This document shows, in pieces, positions 8,168-16,523 of a DNA stretch of 64,000 nucleotides; position 1 is the stretch's first letter; the number at the start of each line of letters is the position of its first letter. The notes beneath the pieces were generated by a model. That model had not been told where the DNA came from and ran no database searches. It saw only the letters and a list, made by a program, of their open reading frames with translations. The position numbers were made by a program, and so were the translations under genes. Source of the DNA: Hyphomicrobium_A sp963782555 (GTDB lineage: Bacteria; Pseudomonadota; Alphaproteobacteria; Rhizobiales; Hyphomicrobiaceae); contig CAWAKB010000006.1 of NCBI GenBank assembly GCA_963782555.1, positions 62,001 through 126,000 on the forward strand, given 5' to 3'.

Positions 8168-8724
8168 GCACCCCTCCGAAAATTGGAAGTGAGCGCGTGC
8201 AGGCCTCGCCCGATCCCGAGATACGGGATGCACGCTCTCTCGAGGGTTTCCGCGAGGGGGAGTATCCGGTGCTTTCCCCGATTTGTCGACCGGCTCGAGG
8301 AGAGTGCCGAAAAGACAAGTGCTTGCGGGGCCGCGCCGAGGAGCAGGGGGCTCTCGCCAGGCCCGTGTCGTGGGCGTACTATATGCAGCGAGCAGCGGCA
8401 GCGCATCCTGGGAAGCCGACCCGATGTCGGGCTGAAGCGCACGTCGTGCTTCCGGAAAAGTGGAAGCCGGTTTTCCGATAAGAAGCACGACAAAGAAAGA
8501 GTGCTTCCGGAAAAGTGGGAACCGGTTTTCCGATGCGAAGCACGCGTTGAAAAGGGCAGTCGCTCGCCGAGGCTGGACGGATGGCCCAGCACTCGCCCTT
8601 GCGATAGGTGCCGGGGTAACGCCCGGCCTTCCCCGCAAACTCTCCGGTTCTCCGTAACCCCACGCCAACTTTCGCCTGCGACGATGATCGCCCACGCGCG
8701 GACATCCACCTCAGGAGGCGCACC
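8168..8724. other. Gene-free stretch containing two tandem palindromic repeats
   Basis: 557 bp between the small membrane protein and the next plus-strand gene. Open frames here are broken or low quality on both strands. The only structure I see is the repeat pair at 8445-8543. Confidence 0.5.
8445..8543. repeat. Two tandem copies of a 43-45 bp palindromic repeat
   Basis: Copy one (8445-8489) runs from CGTGCTTCCGGAAAAGTGG to CCGATAAGAAGCACG; copy two (8501-8543) runs from GTGCTTCCGGAAAAGTGGG to CCGATGCGAAGCAC. Each is an imperfect palindrome with outer arms GTGCTT/AAGCAC and inner arms CGGAAAA/TTTTCCG around an (A/G)CCGG centre. Similar CCGGAAAA...CCGGTTTTCCG elements are dispersed in Hyphomicrobiales genomes. 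Confidence 0.75.
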
Positions 8725-9327
8725 ATGGCTTGGTACGACTGGGTGCTGTGGGCCGGCATCCTTTATATGTTCCTCGGCACCGGCTTCACGCTCAACTGGC
8801 TCGGCGGCGTCGGCTTCGGCCAGCGCATCGACCGCAACTCCCCCAACTTCGTCAAACGCATCTACTATCGCGTGTGGGCCGCCGACGATCCCAATGCGCG
8901 CGCCGACCGCACCGACGGCCCGCCGGACATCCTCGCCCCCTGGGTCACCTCGCTGTGCGTGACCAACGCGCTCGTCACCTGCCTCATCGAGATCCTGCTG
9001 CTCGTCGGCATGCTGCAAGCCGAGCCGCCGCCCTATCTGGTGCCGGCGGCGTTCGCGTTCCTTTTGCGCGCCAATATCGAGATCATCTACGGCTCGCAGC
9101 TGATCTGGGGTCCGGCGCGGCTGCGCGGGGCGGGGCTGGCCAACTATCTGGCGATCGGGCTCATCCCGCAGGTAGGCATCCCGTGCCTGGTGGCACTGCG
9201 CTTTTCCGGCATGGGGCTGACGCCGCTGTCGATCGCCATCTTCATCGGCCTGCCGCTCGCCATCCTGGTCTGGACCGGGCTCGTCTATCGCAACAACCCG
9301 GTGCCGGCACTCGAGCAGCGGACGTAG
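8725..9327 (+). CDS. Multi-pass inner-membrane protein of unknown function
   Basis: 200 aa, preceded by CTCAGGAGGCGCACC, a strong ribosome-binding site. Hydrophobic helices lie at about residues 5-25, 72-95, 100-118, 138-158 and 165-190, with a charged cytoplasmic or periplasmic loop at 30-65 containing DDPNARADRTDGPPD. No conserved enzymatic motif is seen and no family is recognised. Confidence 0.65.
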   Translation: MAWYDWVLWAGILYMFLGTGFTLNWLGGVGFGQRIDRNSPNFVKRIYYRVWAADDPNARADRTDGPPDILAPWVTSLCVTNALVTCLIEILLLVGMLQAEPPPYLVPAAFAFLLRANIEIIYGSQLIWGPARLRGAGLANYLAIGLIPQVGIPCLVALRFSGMGLTPLSIAIFIGLPLAILVWTGLVYRNNPVPALEQRT

Positions 9328-9454
9328 CCTGCAGGCTGGGCTTCGCGGTTGCGAAGCCCAACGCGTCCCGCTGCGGGCATTCGCCCCGCCCTCCCGTCAA
9401 AATTCCGGCTCCTTTTCCTGGCACGGCCGATTCGTAAATCCTGGGGGAGAGAAA

Positions 9455-9838
9455 ATGAAACGCACCTTGTGCTGGGCCGCGGTTGCGATCTTCTGGACGC
9501 AAACCGCCGGTGCCAATTCGATGGAGCGCGTCCTTGCCAAGCTCGAGCCGGAGGAGCGGGCCCACCAGGCCTGCATGCTCCTCGGCGTCGACAAGGTTCG
9601 CAAGGACAAGGCGCTGCCGCACGCGGACCGCATGAAGACCAGCGTGCTCGGCCGCGCGAAATTCACCGGCACGCGCGTGACGACCACCGGCGGCGCCGTG
9701 CGTGCCGATCACCACTGGTATCGTCTGAACTTCGATTGCACGGTGACGCCCGATCAGATGAAGGCCACGGCCTTCACCTACAAGATCGGACCTGAGATTC
9801 CGCGCGACAAGTGGGACGATATCGGCCTTTGGCCCTGA
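9455..9838 (+). CDS. DUF930-like exported protein
   Basis: 127 aa with a signal peptide ending near TAGA (about residue 20). The mature part follows the DUF930 pattern: an L-E-P-E-E-R-A-H-Q-A-C start, a central KFTGTRVTTTGGAVRADHHWY block, then LNFDCTVTPDQMKATAFTYKIG and a terminal KWDDIGLWP. The family is found in Rhizobiales and has no known function. Two conserved Cys (about residues 41 and 99) could pair in the periplasm. GGGGGAG lies 9 nt before the ATG. Confidence 0.7.
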   Translation: MKRTLCWAAVAIFWTQTAGANSMERVLAKLEPEERAHQACMLLGVDKVRKDKALPHADRMKTSVLGRAKFTGTRVTTTGGAVRADHHWYRLNFDCTVTPDQMKATAFTYKIGPEIPRDKWDDIGLWP

Positions 9839-10090
9839 CGCCCGCGCGTCGCCTCCGGTCGCCCGCGACCGTTGCCCCCGCGCCACGTCGCGCCGCCAGG
9901 CGTGCGCGCTACCGCCCAACCCCTGTGGAAATCGCTCAGTCTACCCGCTGCTGACGCGCGGCTCAGGTAGGCTCTACAAGTGATTCCATGTGTCGCGTTG
10001 GCATCGATCGGCTCAAGGCGCCCCAACGGCCCTCGCCGCCGCACGTAACCGATGCCAGACGGGCTCAAGACGTAGCGGGGAGGCACAAGA

Positions 10091-10567
10091 ATGATTCGAT
10101 ACATCACGCTCGCGCTCGCATTGACTTTTGCCGCGCCCACGTTTGCAAGCGACCTCGACTGGGATTGGGCCCTGGGGACGGGAAGTCCGACGTCGAAGCA
10201 TCGACACGCGCGTCATCACCACCATAGCAATAGCGCCAAGGTCATGGCCTACGTGAAGCGCGACGAGTACGCCAAGAAAGAGCCCGACGGCTACCAGTGC
10301 GTCGAGAAGGTGCGTGGGCTCGGCACGCAATGGATCGGCACCGAGGGCGCCTTGCAGGCGGCCAAGAAGGACTGGATGGAGCGCGTGCGCTACGACCACG
10401 GCGAATCATATGTCGACATGGCGAACGCCCGGGATTTCGAGAGCCGCTGCGGACGCGTGTCGATCGGCGAGATCGCCGGGCAGGTGACGTATCGCTGCGA
10501 GGTGCATGCGCGCCCCTGCAAGCCGCCGCTGAAAGAGGTCACGAAAGCGGGTAAAGACGCGAGGTAA
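10091..10567 (+). CDS. Exported hypothetical protein with His-rich segment
   Basis: 158 aa with a clear signal peptide (ITLALALTFAAPTFA, cleavage near residue 19). The mature N-terminus has a His/Arg patch, KHRHARHHHHSNS, at about residues 36-48. The remainder carries four Cys (YQCVEK, SRCGRV, YRCEVH, RPCKPP) that could form disulfides. GGGGAGGCAC lies before the start. No family recognised. Confidence 0.65.
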   Translation: MIRYITLALALTFAAPTFASDLDWDWALGTGSPTSKHRHARHHHHSNSAKVMAYVKRDEYAKKEPDGYQCVEKVRGLGTQWIGTEGALQAAKKDWMERVRYDHGESYVDMANARDFESRCGRVSIGEIAGQVTYRCEVHARPCKPPLKEVTKAGKDAR

Positions 10568-10799
10568 GGCGCCGCGCCCGCGGCAGAGCCCGTCGCCGCG
10601 GGGATGCTCAGTGCGTCATTCCGTGCGCGGCACGCTAAGACGTGGCGCGCCGATCCGTGAAACTAATCCCCGGTCTCTACCGCCCCTTTACACTCCGCAC
10701 GCCCGTTCCAACGGCCGGGGGCGCAGACGTGCGCTGGCGGACTTGCGCGGAGCGGGCCGGCTTATGCGGCCGGGGGCCATATAGCTAGCCCTCAAGTCT

Positions 10800-10995
10800 T
10801 TCTGCTGCTGAGGCGAAAATCTCAGTAACGCCCGCGGGCACCTGGATGCGCCCGTGGGAATGGCAGTAGACGGGCGGTAAGCCTGTGCGGGGCGGCGATG
10901 GCCGCATCCAATCTACGATCACAGTGATGGGCCAAAACCGCCCCGCTCCCTGGTTGTTTCTTTTCTCAACCCCTCGGGCAGACATGCCGCGAGGA
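10800..10995. ncRNA. Candidate structured RNA, strand undetermined
   Basis: Four consecutive hairpins lie in a 713 bp gene-free gap. They are CTGAG/CTCAG (10808-10825), CCCGCGGGC/GCCCGTGGG (10831-10858), a 9-bp perfect stem GCGGGGCGG (10887-10895) with CCGCCCCGC (10938-10946) enclosing TGGCC/GGCCA and ATCA/TGAT, and CCTCG-GGCA/TGCC-G-CGAGG (10972-10994). A U-rich run TTGTTTCTTTTCTC follows the third stem on the plus strand. It lacks the RNase P GAGGAAAGUC core, a tmRNA T-arm and SRP RNA motifs. A 74-codon TTG-start minus-strand frame (10785-11009) covers the same bases and cannot be excluded. Confidence 0.35.
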
Positions 10996-11014
10996 CAAAG
11001 GCGCATCAAATAGG

Positions 11015-11151
11015 TGTCATCCTCGGGCTTGTCCCGAGGACCCAGCTCTCCGCTGCTCGTCGTAGGAATTGCCGAGGCGAGGCTGGCAGTACTGCGACTT
11101 CAACCTGGGCTTGTTGATTTGTGGTTCCTCGGGACAAGCCCGAGGATGACA
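11015..11151. repeat. 26-bp perfect inverted repeat, MITE-like
   Basis: The left arm 11015-11040 begins TGTCATCCTCGGGCTTGTCC; the right arm 11126-11151 is its exact reverse complement. Each arm also folds on itself (CCTCGGG/CCCGAGG). The 85 bp between has no coding potential. It is consistent with a small dispersed palindromic element or non-autonomous mobile element; no target-site duplication is clear. Confidence 0.7.
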
Positions 11152-11280
11152 GAGGAGGATGGCGCCACGTGTTCATGTCGGCTGGTTAGGCAAAGGTAAG
11201 TGGGAGACGGCCGCCCCGATTGCGCTGCGCGCGCTCTGGGCCCACATTTGCCAACGAGGAGAGCGACGGAGAACGACACC

Positions 11281-12315
11281 ATGAGCGATACGCTCGGCAT
11301 GGCCACGCAGCTCGCAGGCAACGCCGTCCGCTTCGGCTGGTACTCGGGCCTCAACTGGCTGTTGACGCGCGAGGCGCAGCGCCTCGGTCCGCGCCCGCGC
11401 TATGTCCCTGAGCGCCCCGTACCGAGCGAAGCGGACTTGATGGCCGACCTGCGCGCCCTGTTCCTCGCCGACGCCGCTGCCGTGCGCGACGGCCTCTATC
11501 CGCCGGAGGCGGCGGCCGTCAGCCTCGCCCGGCATCTGCGCGACGTGCGCGCCATGTTCGCCGACCTGCCCGCGATCATGCAGCGGCGCAAGACGGAGGA
11601 TACGCGCACCGCGTCCCAGCACCCGCCCGCCGAGGCGCTCCCCGACTACTACGCGCAGGACTTCCACTTCCAGACCGGTGGCTACCTGAGCGAGGAGTCG
11701 GCAAAACTTTACGACGTGCAGGTCGAGACGCTGTTCTACGGGGCGGCGGCCGTCATGCGCCGCGCAGGGCTCAAGCCCATTGCCGCCTACCTGCGCGGCC
11801 GCGATCAGCGCGCTTGCGCACTTGTGGACATTGCCTGCGGCACCGGCCGCTTCCTGCGCGAAGTACGCCTCGCCTACCCCGGCTTGGGGCTAACCGGCCT
11901 CGACCTGTCGCAGGCCTATCTCGACGAGGCGCAGCGCCATCTTGCCGGCCTGCGGCCGGTGACGTTGCTGCGCGCCAACGCCGAGGCGATCCCGCTTGCC
12001 GACGCCAGCCAGGACATGGTCACGGCGGTCTTCCTCTTTCACGAGCTGCCCGGCGCAGTGCGCCGCAGCGTCAGCGCCGAGATCGCTCGCGTCCTCAAGC
12101 CGGGTGGGCTCTTCGTCTTCATCGATAGTCTGCAGATGGGAGACCGGCCCGGCTGGGACGGCTTGCTCGAAGCATTCCCCGTGCGCTTCCATGAGCCTTA
12201 CTTTGCGCACTATGCCGCCGACGACCTCGACGCCATGTTCGCCGAGGCGGGGCTGGTGCCGCAGGAGACGACGCATGCGTTCCTGTCCAAGGTCATGGCG
12301 TGGCGCAAGGCGTGA
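11281..12315 (+). CDS. SAM-dependent class I methyltransferase
   Basis: 344 aa from the ATG at 11281, with GGAG about 10 nt upstream. Motif I for SAM binding is LVDIACGTGRFLREV at about residues 181-195, followed by GLTGLDLSQAYLDEA (motif II acidic Asp). Motif III is ASQDMVTAVFLFHELP, and LKPGGLFVFIDS is the post-III strand. An N-terminal helical region of 170 residues precedes the Rossmann domain and carries a pre-domain YYAQDFHFQTGGYLSEESAKLYD segment, perhaps substrate-related. Substrate unknown. Confidence 0.85.
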   Translation: MSDTLGMATQLAGNAVRFGWYSGLNWLLTREAQRLGPRPRYVPERPVPSEADLMADLRALFLADAAAVRDGLYPPEAAAVSLARHLRDVRAMFADLPAIMQRRKTEDTRTASQHPPAEALPDYYAQDFHFQTGGYLSEESAKLYDVQVETLFYGAAAVMRRAGLKPIAAYLRGRDQRACALVDIACGTGRFLREVRLAYPGLGLTGLDLSQAYLDEAQRHLAGLRPVTLLRANAEAIPLADASQDMVTAVFLFHELPGAVRRSVSAEIARVLKPGGLFVFIDSLQMGDRPGWDGLLEAFPVRFHEPYFAHYAADDLDAMFAEAGLVPQETTHAFLSKVMAWRKA

Positions 12316-12330
12316 GCGCGTTGCGGCGCC

Positions 12331-12882
12331 TCAGCTGGTGACGATGTTGCTCACCATGAGGATCGCCGCCGAGGCCGCCAGCGCTCCGCAGAACAGCCAA
12401 GCGCGGAAGGTGACGTTGCGCTCCACGCGCTGGGCCTCGTCCTTGAAGGTCTCGAGCTCGGCCAGCTTGCGGCTCACCGCCTCGAAGCTGTTGTAGGCGT
12501 GGTAGTTGCCGTCATGGCGCGCTTCCATCTTATCGAGACGCGTCTTGAGCTCGCGGATGCGGCGCAGCATCTCGTCGAGCTTGGCCTCGCGGATGCGCTT
12601 TTCGCTCTGCTGGAAGGCATACCAGCGCTGGTCCTGATTGGCCCCGTCCTCGAGCTCGGAGACCTTGCCGGAGAGCCCGTCCACGTCGCGGCCCAGCAGG
12701 CGCAATGTGGCCTGCAGCTGATCGATCTTGGTGGCGGTCTCGACGACGAAGCTGTCGCGCGCGATCAGCGGAACGGATGGACCGGACTCAAGACGCGGAA
12801 TGGTGGAGATCTTTTCCAGGTCGGAACGGCGGTGCAGAGGAACGGGGGAGGAAAAGCGCTTGCCTTCGTCGACTTTCAGCAC
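12331..12882 (-). CDS. Coiled-coil protein with C-terminal membrane anchor
   Basis: 183 aa from the GTG at 12882, chosen because GGAGGG lies 10 nt upstream; the open frame continues to 13011 but without a good start. Residues about 50-160 are Lys/Glu/Asp-rich heptads (LDEMLRRIRELKTRLDKMEAR), a probable coiled coil. The C-terminus has one hydrophobic helix (FRAWLFCGALAASAAILMVS), suggesting a tail-anchored inner-membrane protein. No enzymatic motif; family not recognised. It is convergent with the methyltransferase gene, 15 bp apart. Confidence 0.65.
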   Translation of the reverse strand: MLKVDEGKRFSSPVPLHRRSDLEKISTIPRLESGPSVPLIARDSFVVETATKIDQLQATLRLLGRDVDGLSGKVSELEDGANQDQRWYAFQQSEKRIREAKLDEMLRRIRELKTRLDKMEARHDGNYHAYNSFEAVSRKLAELETFKDEAQRVERNVTFRAWLFCGALAASAAILMVSNIVTS

Positions 12883-13177
12883 GGTGACACCACCCTCCAA
12901 CTTGGACGCAACTTCGCTCGCTCCGGAGAAACTCTTCCCCGGTGCACCGAAATCACAGTCTAGATGCAATCGTCTTGCCCGAAAGCTTGATCCTGTGCAG
13001 TACATCGCCACTTATGCAAATAACGATGCATTGCAACCGCGGCGCGGCTGCAGTCACAGTCTCAAGAATGCTCTTGGGCTTCAGTTTTATGACTATAACG
13101 CAACGCCTGATCGTTGGCTAGTCTTTCAGCGGCGCAATCGACAGCGAATGCTGGATGTCTGCTTTTCGCAGCGCGCT

Positions 13178-14159
13178 TCACTTGTTGACGGCGCGCAAGG
13201 CCGCCTCCCCGTAGCGCGCGCCCGCGGCGGCGCCGGCGGTAAAGACTGCATCGATGCGCGCAAGATCGGCGGCCGACAGCGTCACCGCTAAGGCGCCGAC
13301 GTTTTCCTCGATGTAGCGCAGGCGCTTGGTGCCCGGGATTGGCACGATTTCGTCGCCCTGTGCCAGCACCCAGGCGAGTGCCAGCTGCGCCGGAGTGCAG
13401 TGCTTATCGACCGCCATCTCGGCAATCGTTTGCACGAGGTCGAGGTTTTTCTGGAAGTTCTCGCCCTGGAAACGCGGGGAGTGATGGCGGTAGTCGCTCG
13501 GATCGAGGTCGGCCATGGACTTGATCTGAGCGGTTAGGAAGCCGCGGCCCAGCGGGCTGTAGGCGACAAAGCCGATGCCGAGCGCGCGCACGGTTGGCAA
13601 AGATCTCGTCCTCGGGCTCGCGGGTCCACAGCGAGTATTCCGACTGCAGCGCCGTAATCGGATGCACGGCGTGCGCGCGTTTGATCGTCTCCGGGGCTGC
13701 TTCCGACAGGCCGAGGTAGCGCACCTTGCCGGCCTTCACCAATTCGGCCATGGCGCCCACCGTCTCCTCGATCGGCGTCGCCGGATCGACCCGGTGCTGG
13801 TAGTAGAGGTCGATGGTCTCGATCCCGAGGCGCTTCAGGCTCGCGTCGCAACATTGGTGCACGTACTCGGGCTTGCCGTTGAAGCCAGTGATGGCGCGGT
13901 CGGGTCCGCGCACGATGCCGAACTTGGTGGCGAGGACGACCTTATCTCGGCGATCGCGGATGGCGCGGCCGACGAGCTCCTCGTTGGCGCCGCAGCCATA
14001 CATGTCGGAGGTGTCGATGAAGTCGATGCCGAGCTCGAGCGCGCGATGGATGGTGGCGATGGATTCCGCCTCGCTGCCGCCGACGTAGAAATCGGACATG
14101 CCCATGCAGCCCAGTCCGAGCGCGGACACCTTGAGCTTGCCGAGGTTGCGATACTGCAT
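13178..14159 (-). pseudogene. Aldo/keto reductase, broken by one frameshift
   Basis: NADPH-dependent aldo/keto reductase. The N-terminal part begins MQYRNLGKLKVS at 14159 and keeps the tetrad: Asp and Tyr in FIDTSDMYG, Lys in VVLATKFG and His in YYQHRVD. The frame breaks near 13592-13600, just after EPEDEIFAN. The C-terminal half continues in another frame as VRALGIGFVAYSPLGRGFL and ends at 13178. Removing one base from the AACC doublets gives a 326-residue protein of normal family length. All catalytic parts are intact, so this is more likely a sequence error than decay. Confidence 0.85.
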
Positions 14160-14276
14160 GGGGCCTCTCCTGCGGTTGGACGGTCGACGGGCGCGCGGCC
14201 GGCCCGGCATCAAGAGAATAGGAACGCCGCCGCCGGGATGAAAGTTGGGGCGGCATGCGGCCGCAACAGGCTGCGA

Positions 14277-15374
14277 TCAGCCTCCCATTTCGCCGCATTG
14301 GGCGCGGTGGCGCAGGTAGTGGTCGGCCAGCACGATGGCCATCATCGCCTCTCCGATGGGAACGGCGCGGATGCCGACGCAGGGGTCGTGGCGTCCCTTG
14401 GTGATGACATCGGTATCGTTGCCCTCGGTGTCGATGGTCTTGCGCGGGGTGAGGATCGAGGAGGTCGGCTTGACCGCGAAGCGGCACACGACCGGCTGCC
14501 CGCTCGAGATGCCGCCGAGGATGCCACCCGCATGGTTGGTGAGGAAGCGCGGGCTCCCGTCGGGCCCGATGCGGATCTCGTCGGCGTTTTCCTCGCCCGT
14601 GAGCTCGGCCGCCGCCATCCCGGCGCCGATCTCGACGCCTTTCACCGCGTTGATGCTCATCATGGCGCTGGCGAGGTCCTGATCGAGCTTGCCGTAGATC
14701 GGCGCGCCCCAGCCCGCCGGCACACCTTCGGCGACGACCTCGATGATGGCGCCGATGGAGGAACCGGCCTTGCGGATGCCGTCGAGATAGTCGGCCCAGG
14801 CCACCGCCGTCGCCGGGTCGGGGCAGAAGAAGGGATTGGCGTTGACGGCATCCCAGTCCCACAGCGAGCGGTCGACCGCGATGTTCCCCACCTGCACCAG
14901 CGCACCGCGAATGGTGACGCCGTCGATGACCTTGCGCGCGACCGCGCCGGCAGCGACGCGTGCGGCCGTCTCGCGCGCCGACGAGCGCCCGCCCCCGCGA
15001 AAGTCGCGCACGCCGTACTTTTTCCAGTAGGTGTAGTCGGCGTGGCCGGGGCGGAACTTGTCCTTGATGTCGCTGTAGTCCTTGGAGCGCTGGTCGACGT
15101 TCGAGATGAACAGCGAGATCGGCGTGCCCGTGGTGACGGGACGGCCTGCCTCGTCGGGGAAGACGCCCGAAAGGATCTCGACTGCGTCGGGCTCCTGGCG
15201 TTGCGTGGTAAAGCGCGATTGTCCGGGGCGGCGCTTGTCGAGGAAGGTCTGGATGTCGGAGGCCTGCAGCGGCAGACCCGGCGGGCAGCCGTCCACGATG
15301 CAGCCGATGGCAGGGCCGTGGCTCTCTCCCCAGGTCGTCACGCGAAAGAGGTGACCGAAGGTGTTGTGGGACAT
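14277..15374 (-). CDS. aroC: Chorismate synthase
   Basis: 365 aa. Converts EPSP to chorismate with reduced FMN, the last step of the shikimate pathway. Signatures are GHLFRVTTWGESHGPAIGCI at the start, FRPGHADYTYWKKYGVRDFRGGGRSSARETAARVAAGA (shown by its key GHAD and RGGGRSSARET parts at about residues 108-135) and GRHDPCVGIRAVPIGEAM near the end. Length is typical. It is co-directional with the upstream histidine phosphatase and fabI genes, but 528 bp separates it from the former. Confidence 0.97.
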   Translation of the reverse strand: MSHNTFGHLFRVTTWGESHGPAIGCIVDGCPPGLPLQASDIQTFLDKRRPGQSRFTTQRQEPDAVEILSGVFPDEAGRPVTTGTPISLFISNVDQRSKDYSDIKDKFRPGHADYTYWKKYGVRDFRGGGRSSARETAARVAAGAVARKVIDGVTIRGALVQVGNIAVDRSLWDWDAVNANPFFCPDPATAVAWADYLDGIRKAGSSIGAIIEVVAEGVPAGWGAPIYGKLDQDLASAMMSINAVKGVEIGAGMAAAELTGEENADEIRIGPDGSPRFLTNHAGGILGGISSGQPVVCRFAVKPTSSILTPRKTIDTEGNDTDVITKGRHDPCVGIRAVPIGEAMMAIVLADHYLRHRAQCGEMGG

Positions 15375-15902
15375 CGTGATCCGCAGAGGTTGGGGCCGGC
15401 GGTCAGCTCAAGTGGCGCGTGCAACCTCGCGCGATTCGACCGTGGCCAATGGGCCAGTCTTAGAAGTGCAAGCGGACGCGGGCAAGGGGCAGGGCCGGGC
15501 AAAGCCCGTGACAAGGCTTCGCGACGCAGTTTAAGTGGGACCAAGTGCAGCGTCGCGGTACGCGATACCTTGCAAGGAGACAGCATGAGGGAGGGCGCGC
15601 GTTTAAGCGTTGCTCCGCCTCCCATGCAACACCGCCGCTTGGTGGGGGACCGCCGGTCATCGAAGGCTTCGGGCCTCGCGACCACAGGTCCAGGAACGCC
15701 GTTTCTGAGAGTCATGGCTTATCGCCAGTCGCGTGTCGCACCACCCGTATGCGTCACGGGACGACCGCTTGCGGACGTACCCGAACATACGCCGCTCCCC
15801 GCCGGCTTGAGCAACCGTCGTCGAGCGGCAGAGCGCAAAGCGTGGGAAGAGCCGGAGCAGCCGCTGCTTCGGCTCTTCTCGTCTAGCGCCAGCCAAATCG
15901 GC
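15375..15902. other. Gene-free stretch between aroC and the histidine phosphatase
   Basis: 528 bp. Frames on both strands are short, mutually overlapping and unlike any protein I know. The only clear structure is the hairpin at 15846-15878. The aroC promoter is presumably here. Confidence 0.4.
15846..15878 (-). terminator. Strong stem-loop downstream of the histidine phosphatase gene
   Basis: Arms GAAGAGCCGGAGCAG (15846-15860) and CTGCTTCGGCTCTTC (15864-15878) form a 15-bp stem with one wobble pair and a 3-nt loop, 25 nt after the stop codon on the minus strand. No long U-tract follows, so its termination strength is uncertain. Confidence 0.5.
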
Positions 15903-16523
15903 TCAGAGCCACGCCATCCCATCACCGCGCAGAACCAGCACGCGATCCTGCGGCACGTCGAGCCGCGGCACCGTGGCGACGTCGAGACCCAGGATGTGCC
16001 CGCGCAGCACGCGGCTCACACCCCCGTGCGATACGACCACGGCATCGCGCGCGAGGTCATCCAGCCACGGCAGCGTGCGCGCCATGAGGTCCTCGTAGCT
16101 TTCGCCGCCTTGCGGACGCCAGCGGAAGGGATCGCGGGTGCGCGCCTCGATGCCCGCAGCATCGATGCTGGGCAGATCGGCAAGGAGCGTGCCCTGCCAG
16201 TCGCCGTAATGGGCCTCCTTGAGGCGCTCGTCGATCTGGAATGCGTCGGGGTCGAGCCCCAACGCCTCGCGTACGATCCGCATGGTCTCGCGGGCACGCG
16301 TGAGCGGGCTTGCGATGAAGTCGGCGTTTGCGATGTCGGGGAGCAGCGGGCGCAGCGCTTCGCCGTTGCGCTTGGCCTGCGCCCGGCCCGTCTCGTTCAT
16401 GGGAACGTCGGCCTGACCCTGGTAGCGGGCTTGCGCGTTCCAGTCCGTCTCGCCGTGGCGGATGAAATAGATCGTCACGTCCGCGCGCATGGCGTCGGAC
16501 CTTGCCGGTCGGGCCTCACCCAT
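15903..16523 (-). CDS. Histidine phosphatase (phosphoglycerate mutase-like)
   Basis: 206 aa if started at 16523, whose ATG overlaps the fabI stop by 8 nt and has GAAGGGCGAGG in front; an ATG at 16490 (MRADVTIYF) would give 195 aa. The catalytic phospho-histidine motif is FIRHGETDWN, the second His is in VVVSHGGVSRVLRG, and SPLTRARETMRI carries the conserved Arg. Substrate unknown; the family includes cofactor-dependent mutases and broad phosphatases. The overlap suggests translational coupling to fabI. Confidence 0.85.
   Translation of the reverse strand: MGEARPARSDAMRADVTIYFIRHGETDWNAQARYQGQADVPMNETGRAQAKRNGEALRPLLPDIANADFIASPLTRARETMRIVREALGLDPDAFQIDERLKEAHYGDWQGTLLADLPSIDAAGIEARTRDPFRWRPQGGESYEDLMARTLPWLDDLARDAVVVSHGGVSRVLRGHILGLDVATVPRLDVPQDRVLVLRGDGMAWL

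Larger units (their letters stand above)
10568..11280. other. Long gene-free stretch
   Basis: Between the exported protein and the methyltransferase gene. It holds the hairpin string at 10800-10995 and the inverted repeat at 11015-11151. I see no convincing protein gene. Confidence 0.5.

Noticed and set aside
8445..8543. CRISPR array
   Set aside because: Only two repeats, each a palindrome with a short gap and no cas gene in the window.
10800..10995. RNase P, tmRNA, SRP RNA or cobalamin riboswitch
   Set aside because: None of the conserved cores of these RNAs could be found on either strand.
10785..11009. 74-aa minus-strand protein
   Set aside because: TTG start with no clear ribosome-binding site, and it lies across the strong hairpins; kept only as an alternative to the RNA candidate.
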